Below are positions 1 through 6,351 of a stretch of 10,219 nt of DNA, piece by piece. A program made the translations under genes and the position numbers. The notes under the pieces are model-generated. The model saw only the letters and a list, made by a program, of their open reading frames with translations, did not search any database and was not told the DNA's origin. The first letter of the stretch is position 1. Each line of letters begins with the position of its first letter. Source of the DNA: Gaoshiqia sp050298035 (GTDB taxonomy: Bacteria > Bacteroidota > Bacteroidia > Bacteroidales > Prolixibacteraceae); the NCBI GenBank assembly GCA_050298035.1, contig JBNKTK010000129.1:1-10219 (forward strand). Direction: 5' to 3'.

Positions 1-2335
1 ATAGTAATTCAAAGCGGTCACGGTAGTTGTTGGCCCGGCTGTCGGTAATTCGTTTGAATCGGGTGTAATCGCCGGTGGCAATAAATGGCTGTCCCCAATA
101 CTGGATACTTAAATCGGGAGTGAGGTTGCAATTGATCCTGATTGAGGCGCTGAATGTTTGTCGTTTAATTCGGGCAAATAGGTAATCAGTACCCGCAGGT
201 ATTTCTTCCTGGGTTACATATTGAAGCTCTTTATTCATGGTCGTTAAACCCGGAGATAGCGATATTTTGATGCTTTTGGTTGGTCTGTAGCTGAAATCAA
301 GACCAAAATTATTTTGGGTGAGGTCATCTTTTTCGTTGCTTTTATGGAACAACATATTGAAGCCCGTTGTCATCTTTTTTTGATCATTACTGCTTACGAA
401 AAACCAGACATTTTTTGATCCAGGTGTTTTCAGGGCTGGCCCTCCTCTGAGTTCTGTTACCGACAAGCCTTTCCCGTTGATGTTTGATCCAATGCTTAAA
501 TGCCAGTAATTTTTGAATTGTGTGTGCATGTTGATGTTTCCTCCGGGACCGGTTAGCTCGCCGTCGAAATTCCATTCGGTCCACTGGTTGAAATTGAAAT
601 TGAAGTACCTGAATATTGAAAATGGTTCATAAATGCGGTACCCCAGCCAGAAAACCTGTAAGATGTTATCGGCCTGACGCATATAGCCAACGTCGTTTAG
701 TTCAAGGCCGGGTGACTTCCATGCGATTGCGTTCAGGAATTTAATTGTCCCGCTGTTTTTTGAGAAGACCAGTTTTCCTCCCTGTCCGGTTAGGCTGGTC
801 AGGGTTGTGTCGAGTTTGAGGTGAGTGGCATCTGGCCGTTGGAAACCATGGATCCATGATTCCTGGGTGTTCTTTATCGCCTCCCGGCTTCCTTCTACAT
901 GGCTGAAATAACTGGTAAAATCAAACTCCCATTTTTTATTGTTCCATTTGTGTACAAAATCAATTCCCCCGGTGTATGCCGATTTGTGGAGGAAATCCAG
1001 TTCGCTTTCTGATAATTTGCGGTTAACCGCTGTCATCATTCCGCCTATAATTGTGTTTCCGCCGTTAATGTCTTTTTGAATCCGCCCAACCATGTAGTTG
1101 GTCAGTGGCTCGACCATTTCTGTTCGTGAGGTGCCATTGCTTATGTCGGCAAACTCTTCTGATGTCAGCGATTCCAGGAAACCGACTGACCAGCCATCCC
1201 TTGTTTTCCCGGTAATTTTTGCTGCACCTATGATACTTGTAAACTCGGGACTTTTGATGTATTCGTCATCATTTAGCTCAGGCGAGTGGTGCGGACGACG
1301 GCCAATTCTTCTGGAGTAGAACAAGTTTTCATCAGCCAAATCGCCGTCACCAAACATAAGTGGAAAATTCAGGATGTTTTTCCCCTCGATAAAAAACGGA
1401 CGTTGTTCCCGGAAGAAGGTCTCAAAGGCCGTTAAATTCACTTCGGAAGGATCGGCTTCAACCTGACCAAAATCCGGGTTGATTGTAAAGTCAAGTGTCA
1501 GGTATTTGGTAACACCAATCTTCCCGTCAAGACCTGCATCCAGCTTATTTTGTTTGCCATCTGCCCTGAATGGATTTTCTGCCTCTTTTTCGAACCGGTC
1601 GGCACGGGCAACAACATAAGGTGTAATGTCGGCCGTTTTCTTCGATTTGATATCTTTTAGCCCTTTCAGTTCGCCATAATGAGAAACCCAGCCAGATTGC
1701 TTTTTTGAGATTGGCTGCCATAAGCTCCATTCTTCTTTCCGGAATAGTTTCCGGCCTACCTGAAGTCCCCAGGTCAGGTCGTTGTTTGTGTCGAACCGGA
1801 GTTGTGACAGCGGAACCTTCATTTCTGCATACCAACCTGATTTATCGGTTGAGGTTTTTACCCACCAGATTGGGTCCCAGGTATAGTCCTCATTTTCGCC
1901 ATCGTTACTGACTACAAACTCAGACTTAATTCCAGCAGCGCTGACCATAAACGTGAACGCGGTTCGTTTGTCGTGGTAGGTGTCAAATTGAATGGCAACA
2001 AGGTCGCCTTCTGAATCATCGCGCCGGCTCATCCGGTGTACAATGCTGTCGGGCGAAGTGTCATATGCTTTAATGCCGATATAGATGAAATTATCGTCAT
2101 ATAAGATGGCGAATTCTGTTTTCTGTCCGGGGGCTTTATCTTCAAATGGTTCATGCTGAATGAAATCGTTTTGCCAATTGGCCAGTGCCCAGTTTGCTTC
2201 GTCCAGACGACCGTCAATTGTGATTCCATCCTTAATTTCAGATGTGTAATAAGTTTTTAAAGGATAATCCTGAGCCTTTGTTGTAAACGTAGTCAGTATA
2301 AGAAGTATGCTTAGCGCTGAAATCGTTTTTTTCAT
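1..2335 (-). CDS. DUF5916 family secreted/outer-membrane protein with CBM9-like N-terminus (3' end cut by window)
   Basis: I translated this open frame by hand: 778 codons from ATG at 2335 to the window edge, with no stop. Residues 1-21 form a signal peptide (MKKT, then a hydrophobic core, then TKA before QD). Residues about 35-230 look like the carbohydrate-binding family 9-like domain (DGRLDEANW near 41-49, FIYIGIKAYD near 83-92). From about 235 the DUF5916 core follows, with hallmark stretches NPDFGQVEADPSEVN (286-300), FFREQRPFFIEG (307-318) and FYSRRIGRRP (339-348). The rest shows alternating polar/hydrophobic aromatic-rich strands, as in an outer-membrane beta-barrel. That location is inferred. 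Biochemical function of the family is unknown; CBM9-like domains suggest glycan contact at the cell surface. The start is fixed by the signal peptide; there is no Shine-Dalgarno. Family members are often around 800-900 residues, so probably only a short C-terminal part is missing. It is cut off from the upstream TCA operon by a terminator, so it is probably transcribed separately. Confidence 0.88.
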   Translation of the reverse strand, partial: MKKTISALSILLILTTFTTKAQDYPLKTYYTSEIKDGITIDGRLDEANWALANWQNDFIQHEPFEDKAPGQKTEFAILYDDNFIYIGIKAYDTSPDSIVHRMSRRDDSEGDLVAIQFDTYHDKRTAFTFMVSAAGIKSEFVVSNDGENEDYTWDPIWWVKTSTDKSGWYAEMKVPLSQLRFDTNNDLTWGLQVGRKLFRKEEWSLWQPISKKQSGWVSHYGELKGLKDIKSKKTADITPYVVARADRFEKEAENPFRADGKQNKLDAGLDGKIGVTKYLTLDFTINPDFGQVEADPSEVNLTAFETFFREQRPFFIEGKNILNFPLMFGDGDLADENLFYSRRIGRRPHHSPELNDDEYIKSPEFTSIIGAAKITGKTRDGWSVGFLESLTSEEFADISNGTSRTEMVEPLTNYMVGRIQKDINGGNTIIGGMMTAVNRKLSESELDFLHKSAYTGGIDFVHKWNNKKWEFDFTSYFSHVEGSREAIKNTQESWIHGFQRPDATHLKLDTTLTSLTGQGGKLVFSKNSGTIKFLNAIAWKSPGLELNDVGYMRQADNILQVFWLGYRIYEPFSIFRYFNFNFNQWTEWNFDGELTGPGGNINMHTQFKNYWHLSIGSNINGKGLSVTELRGGPALKTPGSKNVWFFVSSNDQKKMTTGFNMLFHKSNEKDDLTQNNFGLDFSYRPTKSIKISLSPGLTTMNKELQYVTQEEIPAGTDYLFARIKRQTFSASIRINCNLTPDLSIQYWGQPFIATGDYTRFKRITDSRANNYRDRFELL

Positions 2336-2411
2336 CTTGTTCTGTCTGGTTTCGGTACTTCTTATAAAGACTCTGTAGAATCAATTCTGTTACAATGCAA
2401 CTGATTTTTTT

Positions 2412-2451
2412 TACAAAAAAAATGTCCCCGGGTAACCGAAGACATTCTTTT
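2412..2451 (-). terminator. Rho-independent terminator of the TCA operon
   Basis: Read on the minus strand, an 11-bp stem (2436-2446 with 2421-2431) closes a 4-base loop at 2432-2435. The stem includes two G-U wobbles (2427-2440 and 2428-2439). A run of eight U residues follows directly (plus-strand A run 2415-2422, partly shared with the stem base). It begins about 20 bases after the citrate synthase stop at 2471 and about 80 bases before the DUF5916 start, so it should end the aconitase-to-citrate-synthase transcript. I found no convincing Bacteroidota promoter between the hairpin and 2335, although one must lie there if the DUF5916 gene is transcribed on its own. Confidence 0.82.
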
Positions 2452-2470
2452 GTATGGTTGAATGATAGTT

Positions 2471-3790
2471 TTAACAACCTTCAGATTCTGCATGTGCTTT
2501 ATCATGGTACCACTTCAGCGGGTATGATGAAGGACGTTCGATTGGCAAGCCGTACAGCCTGTCCATTATCAGGGAGGACAATACGCCCAATGCACGTGAA
2601 ACCCCGAACAAAACGGTGTAGAATGAATATTCTTTTATTCCGTAGTGGTAGAGCAAAGCGCCTGAGTAAGCATCAACATTTGGCCATGGATTGCTGATTT
2701 TTCCAACACTTCCTAAAATTGGAGGAACAACTTCGTAAAGATTGTTTACCGTATTGATGAGCTTATCATTTGTAATGTATTTATCAGCAAACTCTTTTTG
2801 AGCCGTAAAACGCGGGTCGGTAACGCGCAGCACTGCGTGTCCGTAACCCGGAACTACGCGGCCTGCCTCCAATGTTTGTTGAACATAGTCGGCAAGTTGC
2901 TCTTTGGTTGGTTCTTCTGAACCGATTTCATTCATCAACTCAAAAATCCAGTTAATGACATCCTGGTTGGCGTAACCGTGCAATGGACCTGCCAATCCCA
3001 GCATTCCTGCACCAAGTGCATAGTAGGGGTTGCTGAGTGCCGAACCTACAAGATGGGTTGTGTGTGCAGAAACATTTCCACCTTCGTGGTCGGCATGAAT
3101 GACCATATACAGGCGCATCAGGCGTTTCACTTCGTCGGAGTCGTGTCCCATCATGTGTGCCAGGTTTCCGGCCCAGTCTAACCTTGGATCCGGATCAATA
3201 TGCTTGTCCTTGAAATAAATTCTCCTGTAAATATAGGCTGCAACCCGTGGCAGACGTGCAATAAGGTTCATCACATCGTCGTACATAAAGTCCCAGTAGT
3301 ATTTTTTGTTGACACCTGAACGATATGCCTTTTGGAAGACGGATTCAGTTGCCATTGATACAATGGCCGCACTGAACATGGTCATTGGCCGAGCCGATTT
3401 TGGCATGGCATCAATCACGTCGAAAACATGTTGCGGCACATGGGCGCGGGTCGACCAGTCTTTTGAAATGTTGATTACATCTTCCTGCTCCGGGATTTCA
3501 CCGATCAACATCAGGTAAAACAAGCCTTCGGGAAGAGGCTCACCTTCCGGGTTGAGGCGAGGTAGTTTTTCGCGAAGCTCAGGAATTGAAAAGCCACGGA
3601 ACCGGATGCCTTCGTTTGCATCCAACTTCGAAGTGTCGGTGATCAGGGCCGGTATCCCTTTCATCCCGGTCATCACCTGCCCAATTGTTATGTTGGCAAT
3701 GACTTGGTCGCCATGATCTGTTTTTAGTTTTTGATATTCACCAATGCACTTACTGGCTTTTTCGTAAAACCTATTCTTAATGTATTCCAT
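2471..3790 (-). CDS. gltA: Citrate synthase, mitochondrial (eukaryotic-like) type
   Basis: Condenses oxaloacetate and acetyl-CoA to citrate in the cytoplasm, the entry step of the TCA cycle. The 439-residue protein aligns by eye with mitochondrial citrate synthase rather than with the hexameric E. coli enzyme. The catalytic triad is present: His271 in GPLHGYANQ, His318 in VVPGYGHAVLR and Asp373 in NVDAYSG, matching pig His274, His320 and Asp375. The substrate-binding HADHEGGN (232-239), DPRF (Arg327) and FGVSRALGVL (Arg399) are also intact. One visible difference is Tyr where mitochondrial enzymes have His directly after the catalytic aspartate region (DAYSG against DAHSG). It is the last gene of the operon, 38 bases after the second isocitrate dehydrogenase. 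AGGAG touches the ATG directly, which is too close for a normal Shine-Dalgarno, but no other Met occurs before residue 40 and the N-terminus fits the family. Very secure. Confidence 0.97.
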   Translation of the reverse strand: MEYIKNRFYEKASKCIGEYQKLKTDHGDQVIANITIGQVMTGMKGIPALITDTSKLDANEGIRFRGFSIPELREKLPRLNPEGEPLPEGLFYLMLIGEIPEQEDVINISKDWSTRAHVPQHVFDVIDAMPKSARPMTMFSAAIVSMATESVFQKAYRSGVNKKYYWDFMYDDVMNLIARLPRVAAYIYRRIYFKDKHIDPDPRLDWAGNLAHMMGHDSDEVKRLMRLYMVIHADHEGGNVSAHTTHLVGSALSNPYYALGAGMLGLAGPLHGYANQDVINWIFELMNEIGSEEPTKEQLADYVQQTLEAGRVVPGYGHAVLRVTDPRFTAQKEFADKYITNDKLINTVNNLYEVVPPILGSVGKISNPWPNVDAYSGALLYHYGIKEYSFYTVLFGVSRALGVLSSLIMDRLYGLPIERPSSYPLKWYHDKAHAESEGC

Positions 3791-3828
3791 CTCCTAATTA
3801 TTTTATTGATTTATTTTTTTTCCATAAG

Positions 3829-5097
3829 TTAGTGAATATTCCTGATTATTTCATCAGTAAATTCAGTGGTTGACAGCAGGGTAGCGCCTTCCATCATTGC
3901 GTGTAAATCGGAAGTCACACGCCGTTTTGAAAACGTGTGTTCCATCGCGTCAAACACATGTTCGGCAGCTTCGTTCCAGCCCATGTACTCCAGCATCATA
4001 ACCCCTGAAAGTATCAGCGAGCTTGGGTTGGCTTTGCCGGTACCTGCAATATTGGGTGCTGTTCCGTGTGTTGCTTCAAAAATGGCATAGCCGTTATCGT
4101 AATTGATGTTTGCTCCCGGTGAAATGCCGATTCCCCCAACCATGGCGGCTAATTGGTCCGAAACATAGTCGCCGTTCAGGTTCATTGTTGCAATAACAGA
4201 GTGGTCAAACGGATGGAGCAGGCTTTCCTGTAAAAATGCGTCGGTAATCACATCTTTGATGATGACTTTGCCTTCTGTTTTTGCATGTTCCAATGCTTTT
4301 TGGGCATCCAGCTGGCCTTTGTCCGATTCAATTTTCTGGTACTGTCTCCAGGTAAAAACCTGGTTGCCAAATTCAGTTTCAGCCAAATCATATCCCCAGT
4401 TTTTAAAAGCTCCTTCGGTAAATTTCATGATATTGCCTTTATGTACCAGGGTTACCGATGGGAGACTGCGCTCAACCGCGTATTTGATCGCGGCACGGAT
4501 CAACCGTTCAGAACCATCTTTTGAAACTGGTTTTACGCCAAACGAAGATGTTTCGGGGAAACGGATTTGAGTGGTTGCACCCATTTCGTTGATCAGGAAA
4601 TCGCGAAACTTCTTGGTTTTCTCTTCTCCGGCCATAAATTCAATCCCGGCATAAATATCTTCGGTATTTTCCCTGAAGATATGCATGTCGACCATTGACG
4701 GATAGCGGATCGGAGAGGGGACACCTTTGAACCAGCGGATAGGACGCAGGCAAACGTACAAGTCGAGTGTTTGGCGCAGCGCAACGTTCAGCGACCGAAT
4801 GCCGCCCCCAACCGGGGTTTCGAGCGGCCCTTTTATACCTACCAGGTACTCTTTAAACGCATTTAGTGATTCATCAGGCAGATAGCTGCCGGTCTCAGTA
4901 AATGCCTTTTTGCCTGCCAGTACTTCTTTCCAAACCAGTTTTCGCTTGCCATTGTAAGCTTTCTCGACAGCTGCATCCAGCACCCGATGGCTTGGCGAAC
5001 TAATATCCTTACCAATCCCGTCACCTTCAATAAAAGGGATAACCGGATTGTTCGGAACAATCAGCTTATTGTTTTTTATTGTTATTTTTTCGTTCAT
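3829..5097 (-). CDS. icd: Isocitrate dehydrogenase, E. coli/B. subtilis type, probably NAD-preferring
   Basis: Oxidative decarboxylation of isocitrate to 2-oxoglutarate in the cytoplasm. The 422-residue protein follows the homodimeric type I bacterial family (E. coli 416, B. subtilis 423). Substrate and metal residues are intact: Ser102 and Asn104 in GGGIRSLNVALRQ (E. coli Ser113, Asn115), Arg108, Arg118, Arg142 and Tyr149 in FRENTEDIYAGIE, Lys220 in VHKGNIMKFTEGAF, and Asp282, Asp310 and Asp314. The segment around 247-280 (VFTWRQY... to VIIKD) is the longer Bacillus-like form. The cofactor pocket is changed: E. coli Lys344, Tyr345, Val351, Tyr391 and Arg395 become Asn349, Ile350, Ala356, Ser396 and Ala400, and Cys332 becomes Tyr337. 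These match or approach the substitutions known to turn the E. coli enzyme from NADP to NAD, so NAD preference is inferred. Its ATG follows the stop of the upstream isocitrate dehydrogenase without a gap. The serine phosphorylated by AceK in E. coli is kept, but no aceK is in the window. Confidence 0.95.
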   Translation of the reverse strand: MNEKITIKNNKLIVPNNPVIPFIEGDGIGKDISSPSHRVLDAAVEKAYNGKRKLVWKEVLAGKKAFTETGSYLPDESLNAFKEYLVGIKGPLETPVGGGIRSLNVALRQTLDLYVCLRPIRWFKGVPSPIRYPSMVDMHIFRENTEDIYAGIEFMAGEEKTKKFRDFLINEMGATTQIRFPETSSFGVKPVSKDGSERLIRAAIKYAVERSLPSVTLVHKGNIMKFTEGAFKNWGYDLAETEFGNQVFTWRQYQKIESDKGQLDAQKALEHAKTEGKVIIKDVITDAFLQESLLHPFDHSVIATMNLNGDYVSDQLAAMVGGIGISPGANINYDNGYAIFEATHGTAPNIAGTGKANPSSLILSGVMMLEYMGWNEAAEHVFDAMEHTFSKRRVTSDLHAMMEGATLLSTTEFTDEIIRNIH

Positions 5098-6330
5098 TTA
5101 GTTTGCACCTAATTTTAGTTGAAGATTTTCATCGATTGCGTTCAGGAAAGCTTCGGTTGTAAGGTAGTGTTCCTCTTTCAGATCATGCTCATGGATGATC
5201 AATGCCAAATCTTTCGTCATTTTTCCACTTTCAACGGTTTCAATGCAAACTTGTTCAAGGGTTTCAGCAAATTTAACCAATTCATCATTTTCGTCCAGTT
5301 TCCCACGGAAGGCAAGGCCTCTTGTCCATGCAAAAATTGATGCAATCGGGTTTGTTGATGTTGGTTTTCCCTGCTGATGCTGACGGAAATGACGGGTAAC
5401 TGTTCCGTGGGCAGCTTCGGCTTCCATGGTTTTGCCATCCGGCGTAATCAGGGTCGAGGTCATCAACCCAAGAGAGCCAAAACCTTGGGCAACCGTGTCC
5501 GATTGAACATCGCCGTCGTAGTTTTTACAGGCCCAAACAAATCCGCCGTCCCATTTCATTGTTGCTGCAACCATGTCGTCAATCAGGCGGTGTTCGTAAG
5601 TAATGCCGGCTTCTGCAAATTTTTCCTTGAATTCAGTTTCAAAAACTTCCTGAAAAATGTCTTTAAAACGTCCGTCATATTTTTTCAGGATCGTATTTTT
5701 TGTTGACATGTACAGAGGCCAACCTTTGGCTAGTGCCTGGTTCATGCAAGCGCGGGCAAACCCGAAAATCGATTCGTCGGTGTTGTACATGGCCATTGCC
5801 ACACCATCGCCCTGAAAATCGTAAACTTCATACGTTTGAGGTTCGCTTCCGTCCTCGGGTGTGAAGGTGATTGTCAGCTTGCCTTTTCCTTTTGTCGTAA
5901 AATCGGTTGCACGATATTGGTCACCAAAGGCATGACGGCCAATACAGATTGGCTTTTTCCAACCTGGTACCAACCGAGGGATATTATTAATGATGATGGG
6001 CTCGCGGAAAACGGTACCTCCCAAAATATTCCGGATGGTCCCGTTTGGCGATTTCCACATTTTTTTGAGGTTGAATTCCTTTACTCGTGCTTCATCGGGG
6101 GTGATGGTTGCACACTTGATACCGACACCGTGTTTTTGAATGGCATGGGCTGCATCGACTGTTACCTGGTCGTCGGTTTTGTCGCGGTTCACCATTCCCA
6201 GGTCATAGTACTCGATATCAATGTCGAGGTACGGGAAGATTAATTTTTCTTTTATGAATGACCAAATAACCCGGGTCATTTCATCTCCATCCAGTTCAAC
6301 AACTGGCTTCGTTACTTTGATTTTTTTCAT
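5098..6330 (-). CDS. icd: NADP-dependent isocitrate dehydrogenase, eukaryotic IDH1/IDH2-like (type II)
   Basis: Oxidises isocitrate to 2-oxoglutarate and CO2 with NADP, giving NADPH. The 410-residue protein is close to human IDH1 along its whole length, with almost the same numbering. Isocitrate-binding residues are Ser94 in KSPNGTIRN, Arg100, Arg109 and Arg132 in IGRHAFGDQYRATDF. The catalytic pair is Tyr139 and Lys211 (STKNTILKKYDG). Metal-binding Asp251, Asp274 and Asp278 lie in LIDDMVA and NYDGDVQSD. The NADP signature HGTVTRHFR (308-316) keeps Arg313 and His314, which contact the 2'-phosphate in animal enzymes, so NADP use is well supported. It starts 21 bases after the aconitase stop and its TAA abuts the ATG of the second isocitrate dehydrogenase, which suggests coupled translation. 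An aconitase, icd and citrate synthase cluster is known from Bacteroides; the extra downstream isocitrate dehydrogenase is what differs here. Confidence 0.97.
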   Translation of the reverse strand: MKKIKVTKPVVELDGDEMTRVIWSFIKEKLIFPYLDIDIEYYDLGMVNRDKTDDQVTVDAAHAIQKHGVGIKCATITPDEARVKEFNLKKMWKSPNGTIRNILGGTVFREPIIINNIPRLVPGWKKPICIGRHAFGDQYRATDFTTKGKGKLTITFTPEDGSEPQTYEVYDFQGDGVAMAMYNTDESIFGFARACMNQALAKGWPLYMSTKNTILKKYDGRFKDIFQEVFETEFKEKFAEAGITYEHRLIDDMVAATMKWDGGFVWACKNYDGDVQSDTVAQGFGSLGLMTSTLITPDGKTMEAEAAHGTVTRHFRQHQQGKPTSTNPIASIFAWTRGLAFRGKLDENDELVKFAETLEQVCIETVESGKMTKDLALIIHEHDLKEEHYLTTEAFLNAIDENLQLKLGAN

Positions 6331-6351
6331 TTTTCTCGGGTGAGTTATTGA

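Noticed and set aside
2238..2477. 79-codon minus-strand frame across the operon terminator
   Set aside because: It runs through the terminator hairpin and overlaps the start of the DUF5916 gene in another frame.
3785..3795. AGGAG touching the citrate synthase ATG as a sign of a later start
   Set aside because: No ATG occurs before residue 40 and the N-terminus matches the family, so the match is probably accidental.
5836..6243. 135-codon plus-strand open frame
   Set aside because: Fully antisense to the conserved core of the NADP isocitrate dehydrogenase; a shadow of its codon usage.
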